From the NCBI RefSeq assembly GCF_017052465.1, contig NZ_JAFHKT010000108.1:1-56466 (forward strand): 56,466 nt of DNA, in the 5' to 3' direction. The notes beneath the pieces are model-generated. The model did no database searches and had not been told where the DNA came from. It worked only from the letters and a program-made list of their open reading frames with translations. Source of the DNA: Arthrobacter pascens. Its GTDB lineage: Bacteria; Actinomycetota; Actinomycetes; Actinomycetales; Micrococcaceae. Shown here piece by piece: positions 43,317 to 51,941 of the stretch. Position numbers and translations under genes: made by a program. How positions within the stretch are numbered: the first letter of the stretch is position 1; every line of letters begins with the position of its first letter.

Positions 43317-43400
43317 GTGAACAGCATCCTGAAGCACTGCCCGCCCGGACCCCAGCCCCAGCAGCCCCGCCACGCCCGCTCGTCGGTTTCCGCCCTGTGA
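43317..43400 (+). CDS. Possible 27-residue leader peptide
   Basis: GTG at 43317 follows AAAGGAG (spacing 5) and opens a frame of 27 codons beginning VNSILKHCPPGPQPQQP, ending at a TGA at 43398-43400 that overlaps the GTG (43397) of the solute-binding protein. It is Pro/Arg/His-rich and has no recognised family. Translation of this frame could feed ribosomes to the next start. Confidence 0.45.
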   Translation: MNSILKHCPPGPQPQQPRHARSSVSAL

Positions 43401-44704
43401 ACGCGGACGCTCTTGGCAGAACCGCCCCGCTGAGCAGGCGCGCGCTGCTGAAGGCCGCCGGCCTTGCCGGCGCCGCCGCCATGCTTCCGCTCACCGGGTG
43501 CGGCGCCACGCCCAGCACGCAGAACGGGGTCACCACCCTGCGGTTCATGCAGAACAAGCCCGAGGTCGTGGCCTACTTCAACCAGGTCATCAAGGACTTC
43601 GAAGCCCTGAACCCGGACATCCGCGTGATCCAGGACTTCAACGAAGGCAACTTCGTGCCCGGACTGGTGCGCAACGATCCGCCGGACGTGGTGACCCGCG
43701 GCTTCGCGCAGGCCACCGCCGACTTCGTCCGCAAAGGCGTCTTTGCCGACCTGTCCGACATGCCCGTGGCCGCCTCGATTGACCCCAAGATCCAGGACCT
43801 GGTCAGCTCCTGGGGGCAGTACAACGGCAACGAAACCAGCGCCCTGCCGTTCTCCCTGGCCGCAGCGGGCGTCATCTACAACCGGGACATTTTCGCGGCC
43901 CAGGGGGTGCAGGTTCCCACCACGTGGGACGAGTTCATGGCCGCGTGCGAAACATTCAAGGCAGCCGGCATCACGCCCATCTACGGAACGTTCAAGGACA
44001 ACTGGACCCTGGGGCAGGGCATGTTCGACTACGTTGCCGGCGGCATGCTCGACGTGGGGGACTTCTTCTCGAAGCTCACCGCACGGGGAGCCAACATCAC
44101 CCAGGGTGCCCCGGAGTCCTTCACCAGCAATTTCGGCCCGGCACTGCCCAAGATGCTGCAGCTGGCGGCCTTCTCACAGAACGGCGCAGCCAGCAAGAAC
44201 TACGCTGACGGCAACGCCGCATTCGCGAAGGGGCAGGCAGCCATGTACCTGCAGGGCCCGTGGGCGCTCTCCCAGCTGGTGGCAGCCAACAAGAACGTCC
44301 GGCTCGGGTCCTTCCCGCTGCCGGTCACCAACAACCCCGCGGACACCAAAGCCCGCGTGAACGTGGACATGGCGCTTTCCATCACCCGGAACACCCCGAA
44401 CATGGCCGCGGCGCAGCGGTTCGTCAGCTACCTGCTCGAACCGTCAGTGGTGAATACCTACAACGAGAAGAACGCCGCGTTCTCACCCCTCAAGGACGCT
44501 CCCGCCGTCGAAAATCCCCAGATCACCGGCCTGAGCGCCTCGGTCACCGAGGGGCGCTACTACCAGGGAGCCACCACGTACTTCCCGCCGTCGGTGCCGC
44601 TGTACAACTACGTGCAGTCCTTCGTGTACGGCAAGAACGGCCAGCAGTTCCTCGCCGCCCTCGACGACGAATGGCGCCGGGTCGCCGAGCGCACCGCGGT
44701 CTGA
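43397..44704 (+). CDS. Sugar-type solute-binding Tat lipoprotein
   Basis: 435 residues. The N-terminus has a twin-arginine signal (SRRALLKAAG, 13-22) and a lipobox LTGC (Cys35). The mature part is a type-1 carbohydrate-binding protein: LRFMQNKPEVVAYFNQVIKDFEA, IPTTWDEFMAACETFKAAG and GPWALSQLVAAN. It captures an oligosaccharide for the permeases encoded downstream. GTG 43397 overlaps the leader stop (GTGA), and there is no other ribosome-binding site for it, so translational coupling is likely. Confidence 0.85.
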   Translation: MNADALGRTAPLSRRALLKAAGLAGAAAMLPLTGCGATPSTQNGVTTLRFMQNKPEVVAYFNQVIKDFEALNPDIRVIQDFNEGNFVPGLVRNDPPDVVTRGFAQATADFVRKGVFADLSDMPVAASIDPKIQDLVSSWGQYNGNETSALPFSLAAAGVIYNRDIFAAQGVQVPTTWDEFMAACETFKAAGITPIYGTFKDNWTLGQGMFDYVAGGMLDVGDFFSKLTARGANITQGAPESFTSNFGPALPKMLQLAAFSQNGAASKNYADGNAAFAKGQAAMYLQGPWALSQLVAANKNVRLGSFPLPVTNNPADTKARVNVDMALSITRNTPNMAAAQRFVSYLLEPSVVNTYNEKNAAFSPLKDAPAVENPQITGLSASVTEGRYYQGATTYFPPSVPLYNYVQSFVYGKNGQQFLAALDDEWRRVAERTAV

Positions 44705-44730
44705 CCCCCACCCCGATTTCAGGAGCCCCA

Positions 44731-45684
44731 ATGACTATCACTTCCCGGGTGGCCCAGACAGCCCGTCCCGCAGGACGCCAGAACCCGACCTCCGCCTCCG
44801 AAAAGACCGGAACGTTCCGGTCCAAGAACACCATCGATCCCACGTACTACTGGATGGTTCTGCCGGTCCTGGCACTGTTCGCCTTCTTCATCACCCTGCC
44901 GGCACTCGTGGGCGTCTTCTTCAGCCTCACGAACTATGCCGGCTACGGCGACTGGAAGTTCATCGGACTGTCCAACTACGTCAACATCTTCAAGGACCCG
45001 GCGGTCCTGCAGTCCTATGTCTTCACGTTCGTTTTCGCCCTGACCACCACCGTGGTGGTGAACGTTGTGGCGCTGGCCATCGCACTCGGCCTGAACGCGA
45101 AGATCAAGTGGCGCACCGGCATCCGCACCGTGTTCTTCATCCCCATGGTGCTGTCCGCCCTGATCGTGTCCTTCGTCTTCAACTACCTTTTCTCCAACTC
45201 CCTGCCGGTGCTGATGGAACGGCTTGGCTACACACCCCTGGCCACCAGCATCCTGGCCAACGAGAACCTCGCCTGGATCGCCATTGTGCTGGTCACGGTC
45301 TGGCAGGCAGCCCCCGGCGCCACCATCATTTACCTGGCGGGCCTGCAGAGCGTGCCCTCCGAGGTGTATGAAGCCGCGGACCTGGACGGTGCCGGCAGCT
45401 TCCGGCAGTTCCTGAGCCTCACGCTCCCGCTGATCATGGGGTACCTGGTGATCAATGTGATCCTCGGGTTCAAGGGCTTTCTGGGCACCTACGAGATCAT
45501 CGTGGGCCTCACCGGCGGCGGCCCCGGCATGGCGACGCAGTCCGTGGCCATGCGCATCTTCTCCGGCTTCACCGGCGGGGACTACTCCTACCAGATGGCC
45601 AACGCGGTCATCTACTTCCTGATCACCTTGCTGATCTCCGTCATCCAGCTGCGCCTCATCCAGCGCCGGGGGGTTTCTCTCTAA
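44731..45684 (+). CDS. Sugar ABC permease, MalF-like
   Basis: 317 residues, six TM helices preceded by about 40 hydrophilic residues. The conserved EAA loop is VYEAADLDGAGSFRQFLSLTLPLI, which docks onto the ATPase. It partners with the following MalG-like permease and the preceding lipoprotein. Stop and next start overlap (TAATG at 45682-45686). ATG 44731 follows AGGAG. Confidence 0.92.
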   Translation: MTITSRVAQTARPAGRQNPTSASEKTGTFRSKNTIDPTYYWMVLPVLALFAFFITLPALVGVFFSLTNYAGYGDWKFIGLSNYVNIFKDPAVLQSYVFTFVFALTTTVVVNVVALAIALGLNAKIKWRTGIRTVFFIPMVLSALIVSFVFNYLFSNSLPVLMERLGYTPLATSILANENLAWIAIVLVTVWQAAPGATIIYLAGLQSVPSEVYEAADLDGAGSFRQFLSLTLPLIMGYLVINVILGFKGFLGTYEIIVGLTGGGPGMATQSVAMRIFSGFTGGDYSYQMANAVIYFLITLLISVIQLRLIQRRGVSL

Positions 45685-46592
45685 TGACCGCATCCACACT
45701 TTCCAAACCGGTGAACAACACGAACCCGCCCCGCCGGAAGAACTTGTCCGGCAGGACCCGCAAGTCCAGCCGCGAAGGCTACAAGGTCAACTGGTGGCTC
45801 ACCGCGCTGATGCTGGTGGCCTCCCTGACAGTCCTGCTGCCGCTGTACTTCACCGTGGCCATGGCCCTGAAATCCCCGGACCAGATCGGCGGGACAGGCC
45901 TGGCCTGGCCGAACCCGATGAACTGGGAGAACTTCGCCGCAGCGTATGTGGCCACCAACTTCCCGCGGGCCTTCATGTCCACCGCCTTCGTCACGGTCTT
46001 CAGCGTCCTGGGATCCCTGGCCTGCAGCTCCCTCGTGGCCTACGCCATCGCACGGAACTGGAACCGGAAGTTCTTCCGCGGGTCCTTCGTGTACCTGCTG
46101 TCGGCCATGTTCATCCCGTTTCCGGTGATCATCCTGCCGCTGATCAAGCAGACGGCACTCCTAGGGCTGGACAACCCCGCAGGCGTCGTGTTCCTGCACG
46201 TGCTCGGCGGCATCTCCTTCAACACCCTGCTCTACATCGCGTTCGTCCGCTCCATCCCGGTGGAGCTGGAGGAATCGGCCCGCATGGACGGCGCCACCAC
46301 CTGGCAGGTGTTCCGCAAGATCATCTTCCCGCTGCTGGCCCCCATGAACGCCACCGTAGGCATCTTCGCCTTCCTCGGCTCGTGGAACGACTTCCTGCTG
46401 CCGCAGATGATGATCGCCGACCCCGCCCTGCAGACCCTGCCCGTCGTGCAGATGCTCTTCCAGGGCGAGTTCAACACCAACTACAGCCTCGCATTCGCGT
46501 CGTACCTGATGGCCATGGCACCCACACTGGTGGTTTACATCCTGGCCCAGCGTTGGGTACTGTCCGGAGTCATGCGCGGGGCCGTCAAGTAG
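45684..46592 (+). CDS. Sugar ABC permease, MalG-like
   Basis: 302 residues, six TM helices and the EAA loop ELEESARMDGATTWQVFRKIIFPLL. With the MalF-like protein it forms the transmembrane channel of the importer. No ATPase is encoded in the operon, so energy is probably supplied by a shared MsiK-type ATPase elsewhere. ATG 45684 overlaps the preceding stop. Confidence 0.92.
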   Translation: MTASTLSKPVNNTNPPRRKNLSGRTRKSSREGYKVNWWLTALMLVASLTVLLPLYFTVAMALKSPDQIGGTGLAWPNPMNWENFAAAYVATNFPRAFMSTAFVTVFSVLGSLACSSLVAYAIARNWNRKFFRGSFVYLLSAMFIPFPVIILPLIKQTALLGLDNPAGVVFLHVLGGISFNTLLYIAFVRSIPVELEESARMDGATTWQVFRKIIFPLLAPMNATVGIFAFLGSWNDFLLPQMMIADPALQTLPVVQMLFQGEFNTNYSLAFASYLMAMAPTLVVYILAQRWVLSGVMRGAVK

Positions 46593-46644
46593 ACCTAACA
46601 ATCCACCCAGCAACAACCCCAACCACAAGTAAAGGAATCATCCC

Positions 46645-48363
46645 TTGTCCACCACTGCCACACTGGCAACCCTGTCCGATTCCGACCGTCTGGCCGATCC
46701 GAACTGGTGGCGCCAGGCATCTGTCTACCAGATCTACCCGCGCAGCTTCTCCGACTCCAACGGGGATGGCCTGGGTGACATCAAGGGCATCACCGCCAAG
46801 GTTCCGTACCTGAAGTCGCTGGGAATCGACGCTGTCTGGCTGAGCCCGTTCTACCCCTCGGCGCTCGCCGACGGCGGCTACGACGTCGACGACTACCGGG
46901 ACGTGGACCCGAAACTCGGCACACTGGAGGACTTCGACGAGATGGCGGCGGCCCTGCACGCTGCGGGCATCAAGCTGATCGCGGACATCGTCCCGAACCA
47001 TTCCTCGGACCGGCACGAATGGTTCAGGGAGGCCCTCGCGTCCCCGAAGGGCTCCGCCGCGCGGGACCGCTACATCTTCCGTGACGGCAAGGGCCCGAAC
47101 GGCGAGTTCCCGCCGTCGGACTGGGACTCCGTCTTTGGCGGTTCCGCCTGGGAGCGCATCACCGAACCGGACGGCACGCCCGGCCAGTGGTACATGCACA
47201 TCTTCGCCAAGGAACAGCCGGACCTGAACTGGGCCAACCGGGAAATCCGTGACGACTTCCTCAAGACCCTGCGTTTCTGGTCCGACCGCGGCGTGGACGG
47301 CTTCCGTGTGGACGTCGCGCACGCCCTGACCAAGGACCTCACCGAGCCGCTGCTGTCCAAGCTGGAACTGAGTGCAGCCAACACCGGCACGGACGGGTTC
47401 AACGACGGTTCACACCCGTTCTGGGACCGCGATGAGGTCCACGAGGTCTACGCGGAATGGCGCGAGGTGTTCAACGAGTACAACCCGCCGCGCACCGCGG
47501 TGGCCGAGGCCTGGGTGCACGCCACCCGCCGGGCCCGGTACGCCAGCCCTGAGGGACTGGGCCAGGCCTTCAACTTCGACCTCCTGCAGGCCGACTTTGA
47601 CGCCGAGGAATTCAAGGAAATCATCACCCGCAACCTGGCCGAGGCCGCCGCCACCGGAGCCTCCTCCACCTGGGTTTTCTCGAACCACGACGTCGTCCGG
47701 CACGCCACCCGCTACGGCCTGCCCAAGGGAACCAAGGGCACGAAGGGCACGCCCGCCAAGGGCCAGGACGGCAAGGCCTGGCTGCTGGCCGGCGGCCCCA
47801 AGGCGGACCTGGACGTGGAGCTCGGCGAGCGCCGCGCCCGCGCCGCAACCCTGCTGATGCTCGCCGTGCCCGGGTCGGCCTACCTGTACCAGGGCGAGGA
47901 ACTGGGCCTGCAGGAAGTCGCCGAAATCCCGGAATCCGAGCGCCAGGACCCCTCGTTCTTCCGCAACAGGGGCGTGGAAGTGGGCCGTGACGGCTGCCGC
48001 GTGCCGCTGCCGTGGAAGGTTGAAGGGACCTCCTTCGGCTTCGGCGACGGCCGTGCGCACCTGCCGCAGCCGGACTGGTTCAGCAAGCACGCAGTCGAGG
48101 CGCAGGAGGGCACCGAGGGCTCCACCCTCGAGCTGTACCGTACGGCGCTGAAGCTGCGCCGCGAACTGCAGGCTGCGGAAGAGCTGGAATGGATTGAAAC
48201 CGGCAACCCGGAGGTCCTGCACTTCAGCCGCCCCGGCGGCTGGCACTCCGTCACCAACTTCGGCGACACCGCCGTCGAGCTTCCCGCCGGAACCGTGCTG
48301 GTCAGCAGCGCCCCGCTGGACGGCGGCAAGCTGCCGGCCAACACCACGGTCTGGCTGCGCTAA
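46645..48363 (+). CDS. GH13 alpha-glucosidase
   Basis: A 572-residue cytoplasmic (alpha/beta)8 enzyme of family GH13, cleaving alpha-glucosides imported by the upstream transporter. The nucleophile is D223 in GFRVDVAHAL, the acid E288 in VAEAWV, and the stabilising pair H348-D349 in SNHDV. YPRSFSDSNGDGLGDIKGI near 31-49 marks the oligo-1,6-glucosidase/alpha-glucosidase group. The repeat GTKGTKGTPAKG in the loop at about 361-372 is low complexity. TTG start at 46645 after AAAGGA. Confidence 0.93.
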   Translation: MSTTATLATLSDSDRLADPNWWRQASVYQIYPRSFSDSNGDGLGDIKGITAKVPYLKSLGIDAVWLSPFYPSALADGGYDVDDYRDVDPKLGTLEDFDEMAAALHAAGIKLIADIVPNHSSDRHEWFREALASPKGSAARDRYIFRDGKGPNGEFPPSDWDSVFGGSAWERITEPDGTPGQWYMHIFAKEQPDLNWANREIRDDFLKTLRFWSDRGVDGFRVDVAHALTKDLTEPLLSKLELSAANTGTDGFNDGSHPFWDRDEVHEVYAEWREVFNEYNPPRTAVAEAWVHATRRARYASPEGLGQAFNFDLLQADFDAEEFKEIITRNLAEAAATGASSTWVFSNHDVVRHATRYGLPKGTKGTKGTPAKGQDGKAWLLAGGPKADLDVELGERRARAATLLMLAVPGSAYLYQGEELGLQEVAEIPESERQDPSFFRNRGVEVGRDGCRVPLPWKVEGTSFGFGDGRAHLPQPDWFSKHAVEAQEGTEGSTLELYRTALKLRRELQAAEELEWIETGNPEVLHFSRPGGWHSVTNFGDTAVELPAGTVLVSSAPLDGGKLPANTTVWLR

Positions 48364-48404
48364 CCGCAGCCACTGACCGCAGCAGCGAACCGCAGTGAAA
48401 CCGT

Positions 48405-48443
48405 GCCGGTGGCGGTGCCCTTAGCCAGGGTGCCGCCACCGGC
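48405..48443 (+). terminator. Hairpin after the glucosidase gene
   Basis: GCCGGTGGCGG and CCGCCACCGGC at the two ends pair over 11 bp, with CCCT/AGGG continuing inward; loop TAGCC. No T run. Confidence 0.6.
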
Positions 48444-48503
48444 GCATCTAACCGGCGCATTCAACTGCTGGGACTTCTCCGGCGGAAGTGAAAGAGTGAT
48501 GCA

Positions 48504-49484
48504 ATGACTGAAGAAACTGCAACGGCTTCCGACCAGGTCAACAGCGGACGGCTGATCTATGGATGCATGGGCCTGGGCGGGAGCTGGTCCACGGCCCCGT
48601 ACACCATTACCGACGTCGAAACCGCTGCGGCGGCGGTCGAGGCCGCGATGGACATCGGCGTCACGCTGTTCGACCATGCGGACATCTACCGGAACGGAAA
48701 ATCCGAGGCAGTCTTTGGCGAGGTCCTCGCCGAGTCTCCCGGGCTGAGGGACCGCATCCAGTTGCAGACCAAGTGCGGCATCCGGCTCAACGAGCGGGGC
48801 CTGGAGACCCACTACGACCTGAGCGCGGACGCCATCATCGAACGGGTGAACGGCAGCCTGGAACGGCTGCGCACCGACTACGTCGACGTCCTCCTGCTGC
48901 ACCGCCCCGACCCGCTGATGGACCCCGCGGAGGTGAGCTCCGCCGTCGGGAAGCTGATGGCGGACGGCAAGGTGCGCGCGCTGGGTGTGTCCAACATGTC
49001 CGCGGCCCAGATCGAGTTCCTGCAGGACAGCCTCGAGACGCCGGTGATCGCGAACCAGCTCGAACTGAGCCTGCTCAAACGCGACTGGCTGGAGAGCACT
49101 GTGCTGGTCAACCACCCGGGCGCCGCGGACTACAGCTTCCCGCACGGCACCCTTGAATACTGTGCCCGGCGGGGGATCACCCTGCAGGCCTACGGTGCCC
49201 TGGCGCGGGGTCACTACACCGGCAATCCGCCGGAACGGCCCACGCTTGCCGAAGAGGCCACCGCCCAGCTGCTCTCCGACATGGCACGGGACCGGGAGAC
49301 CACCCGGGAGGCCGTGCTGCTGGGATGGCTGATGAAGCACCCGGCCGGGATTGCTCCGGTGATCGGCACGGCGAACCCGGACCGGATCCGGGCCTGTGCG
49401 GGGGCGTCCAGGGTGGCGCAGAGCATGACCCGTGAGGAGTGGTACCGGCTCTGGATCACGGCCCGCGGGAGCGTCATCCCTTAA
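48504..49484 (+). CDS. Aldo/keto reductase (YdhF-like)
   Basis: 326 residues with a TIM-barrel AKR fold. Catalytic residues include D57 and Y62 in FDHADIYRNGKSE, K in LQTKCG and H in LLLHRPD. Cofactor-binding GVSNMSAAQIEFL and APVIGTANPDRI are present. It reduces aldehydes or ketones with NADPH; the substrate is unknown. ATG 48504 follows GAAAGAG. Convergent with the TauD gene. Confidence 0.9.
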   Translation: MTEETATASDQVNSGRLIYGCMGLGGSWSTAPYTITDVETAAAAVEAAMDIGVTLFDHADIYRNGKSEAVFGEVLAESPGLRDRIQLQTKCGIRLNERGLETHYDLSADAIIERVNGSLERLRTDYVDVLLLHRPDPLMDPAEVSSAVGKLMADGKVRALGVSNMSAAQIEFLQDSLETPVIANQLELSLLKRDWLESTVLVNHPGAADYSFPHGTLEYCARRGITLQAYGALARGHYTGNPPERPTLAEEATAQLLSDMARDRETTREAVLLGWLMKHPAGIAPVIGTANPDRIRACAGASRVAQSMTREEWYRLWITARGSVIP

Positions 49485-49489
49485 ACCTG

Positions 49490-49563
49490 CCTGGCCCAAC
49501 CAGGTCGCAGTAGATGTCGTCAACCACTCAAAACGACGTTAACTGCGAGCCAGCTGGGCCAGG
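49490..49563. repeat. Large imperfect palindrome between convergent genes
   Basis: CCTGGCCCA (49490-49498) pairs with TGGGCCAGG (49555-49563), TCGCAGT (49505-49511) with ACTGCGA (49542-49548), and GTCGT (49516-49520) with ACGAC (49533-49537). It occupies most of the 93-bp gap and may terminate both genes or be a REP-like element. Confidence 0.6.
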
Positions 49564-49577
49564 ACGACGGCGGCGCG

Positions 49578-50501
49578 TCAGTTCAGCGGCGCAACCTCCG
49601 AGTATGTGGACGAGTCGCCCTTCAGCGCCTGGCTCGGGGTGCCGTCCACGCTCACTGGAATGTCCCCGGCGATGGTCACGCGGTTGAGCTTGCGCGGCTG
49701 GCCGTCGTAGTTGTCCGGGGCGTAGTGCTGGGTGATCCTGTTGTCGAACAGCACCAGCTGGTTGGGCTCCCAGTTGACCCGCACCACGTTCTCGGGCCGC
49801 GTGACGTAGGCCTGGAGCAGCCGGATGATGTCCCTGGACTCCGTGTTGGACAGCCCGACGATCCGCAGGCGCTGCGCGAAGCCCCCAATGAACAATCCGC
49901 GCTCGCCGGTCAGCGGGTGGACGCGCACCACCGGGTGGGCAGTCTCGAACTTGAGCCGGGTGAACTCCTTGCGGCGCTCCTCGGCATTGGCGTGCTCCAG
50001 GTTCTTGGGCACCGAGTAGTCGTAGTCGTTGGTGTGGATGGCCCACAGGGTGTCGGCGAAGTTCCGCAGTTCAGCCGGCAGGTCCCGGTACGCCGCGGCG
50101 GACGAAGCGATCAGTGTCTCGCCGCCGTACGCCGGCAGGTCGATGCTGCGCAGCGTGGAGGCCTGCGGCGGGTTGACCACGAACGTGACGTCGGTGTGCC
50201 AGTTGTTGGCCGAGCCGTTCTCGCTGTCCACCGGCAGGACGTTTTCCTCGCCTTCCACGGAGGCGACGGTGGGGTGGGCCTTGGTCAGCGGTCCGAAGTG
50301 GCTGGCGAATTTCACCTGGGCCTCGTCGGAGCGGATGTTGGCTTCCCGGAAGACGAGCGCCTTGTGTTCGTTCAGCGCCGCGCGGATCTGCGCCACGGTC
50401 TCCGCCGGGAGGTCCCCGCTGAGGTCAAGGCCGCGGATCTCGGCGCCGATGCGGGAGCCCAGTTTGGCGAATTCGAGCTTGGTTTCGGTGATGGCGGTCA
50501 T
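49578..50501 (-). CDS. TauD/TfdA-family 2-oxoglutarate dioxygenase
   Basis: A 307-residue Fe(II) enzyme. The metal ligands are H102 and D104 (WHTDVTF) and H259 (ITQHYAPDNY); R270 binds 2-oxoglutarate. It probably releases sulfite from taurine or alkyl sulfonates, or oxidises an alkyl sulfate (AtsK-like). It is encoded just after a sulfonate-type binding protein on the same strand (60 bp). ATG at 50501 after AAGGAAGA. No ABC permease or ATPase is next to it. Confidence 0.9.
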   Translation of the reverse strand: MTAITETKLEFAKLGSRIGAEIRGLDLSGDLPAETVAQIRAALNEHKALVFREANIRSDEAQVKFASHFGPLTKAHPTVASVEGEENVLPVDSENGSANNWHTDVTFVVNPPQASTLRSIDLPAYGGETLIASSAAAYRDLPAELRNFADTLWAIHTNDYDYSVPKNLEHANAEERRKEFTRLKFETAHPVVRVHPLTGERGLFIGGFAQRLRIVGLSNTESRDIIRLLQAYVTRPENVVRVNWEPNQLVLFDNRITQHYAPDNYDGQPRKLNRVTIAGDIPVSVDGTPSQALKGDSSTYSEVAPLN

Positions 50502-50561
50502 TGTTCTTCCTTACTGTTGTGTCGCTCTGTTTGTCCCTTGTGGGGCATTACGTGGGATGCG

Positions 50562-51593
50562 CTACTTGGAGATGAGGCCGTTGAATTCGTTGGTGTAGAG
50601 CTTCTTGGGGTCGAGGTCGTCCTTGATGATGCCGACGGACTTGAGGTAGTCATTCCAGCGGGTGAAGTCCTCGTCCTTGATCTCACCCTTGGCGGGCACG
50701 CCCACGCTCTTCCAGTACTGCAGCGCGGCCGGGTTCTCATTGCGGCCGCGCTCCTTCAGGATTTTGGTGAAGCGCGCGATCACTTCCTTGCGGGGCGTGG
50801 TGCGCTCCCACTCGATCGCCTTCGCCACGGCGGTGGTGAACGTCCTGGTGGTGTTGGGGTTCTGGGCGATGAAATCTTCGCGCAGGACATACGGTCCGCC
50901 GGCGAAGCTGCCGAACAGGTCGAAGTCGCTGAAGACGGAGCGCAGCCCGCCGTTGGCGATGGCCCTGTCCTGGAGGATGCTGCCGAGGGAGCCGGCGTCC
51001 ACCTGCCCGCGGCGGATGGCTTCCTCGGTGTCGTTGGGCGGGACCACGACGAGTTGGACCTGCTTGATTTCCTCTGCGCTGAGCCCGTTCTTGCGGAGGT
51101 ATGTGTTGATGACTGCCTCCGAATGGGCCCCCAGGGTGTTCACGGCGATCTTTTTGCCGATGAAGTCCCTGGCCGTCTTGATGGGGCTGTCCTCCTTGAC
51201 GTAGAAGCCGTTGAAGGTCAGCTTGTCCTCGCCGTAGTAGTTGATCACGGCCTTGACCGGTGCCCCGGCCTCGACCAGCTTCACCACGGCCCCGGCAAAT
51301 GCCCCGCCGAAGTCGGTCTGGCCCGTGGCCGCCGACTGGATGTCCTGCGGGCCGCTGATGGTGTTGCCCACCCAGTTCAGCTTCACGTCGCCCAGGTAGC
51401 CCAGGTCCTGCGCCAGTTCGGGAAGTGTCACCGTGTTGGCCCAGCCCTGGTACCGGAGTTCCTTGACCTCGTTGGCGCCCGGCGCGCCGGTGCCGCCTGT
51501 GTCATCGCCGGCGGCGCCCCCGCCGCAGCCGGACACCGTCAGGGCGATGACGACGGCGGCCGCAGCACTCAGGATGGTCAGGTGTCGTTTCAT
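50562..51593 (-). CDS. Sulfonate-type ABC solute-binding lipoprotein
   Basis: 343 residues. The signal ends in a lipobox VSGC (Cys23). The mature domain is NMT1/SsuA-like: LRYQGWANTVTLPELAQDLGYL, GGAFAGAVVKLVEAGAPVKAV, KKIAVNTLGAHSEAVINTYLRKNGL and DAGSLGSILQDRA. With the TauD gene it forms a sulfur-scavenging pair, but membrane components are absent from the window. ATG 51593 with AAGGAACC upstream; an in-frame extension to 51716 has no supporting site. Confidence 0.87.
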   Translation of the reverse strand: MKRHLTILSAAAAVVIALTVSGCGGGAAGDDTGGTGAPGANEVKELRYQGWANTVTLPELAQDLGYLGDVKLNWVGNTISGPQDIQSAATGQTDFGGAFAGAVVKLVEAGAPVKAVINYYGEDKLTFNGFYVKEDSPIKTARDFIGKKIAVNTLGAHSEAVINTYLRKNGLSAEEIKQVQLVVVPPNDTEEAIRRGQVDAGSLGSILQDRAIANGGLRSVFSDFDLFGSFAGGPYVLREDFIAQNPNTTRTFTTAVAKAIEWERTTPRKEVIARFTKILKERGRNENPAALQYWKSVGVPAKGEIKDEDFTRWNDYLKSVGIIKDDLDPKKLYTNEFNGLISK

Positions 51594-51941
51594 GGAGGTT
51601 CCTTCGGTGGGTTGGTTCTGTACAGGCGGTTGGCCGCCGGGGTTCTGTGCGGGCGGCTTGGGGCCGTTCCTAGTGGCCGCCGCAGCGGCCGATGGATCGA
51701 TGTAAGCGCACTTCACGTCCCGGGAAAAGCGCCCGGTTCATGGCGGGAAACCCTTGGAAATCCGCGGAAACACGGCGCAACGGAGGGTCATGAGACCTTC
51801 AGTTGCGGCGGATGAAACCCTGTGACGGGCGGTGTGCGGAACTTCCCCGGTGAGCGTAGGATCACGCTTTTGGTCGTATTGATCACCGCCGGAGGCCGGT
51901 CATCTTCGCCTTAGCAGGTGAAGGCCAGATACGGTAGATGT
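51594..51941. other. 348-bp divergent promoter region
   Basis: No gene. It holds promoters for the binding-protein gene on the minus strand and the CitE-like gene on the plus strand. I looked for cysteine- or SAM-linked leader elements and recognised none. Confidence 0.5.
51930..51935 (+). promoter_or_regulatory. -10 hexamer TACGGT, leaderless start
   Basis: TACGGT is 6 nt before the ATG at 51942. Confidence 0.5.

Noticed and set aside
51594..51716. In-frame N-terminal extension or Cys-containing leader peptide before the sulfonate-type binding protein
   Set aside because: The extension has one Cys only, no start signal, and the lipoprotein signal with its ribosome-binding site begins at 51593.
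49725..51815. Plus-strand open frame of nearly 700 codons opposite the TauD and binding-protein genes
   Set aside because: It spans two clearly real genes on the other strand and has no recognisable domain or ribosome-binding site.
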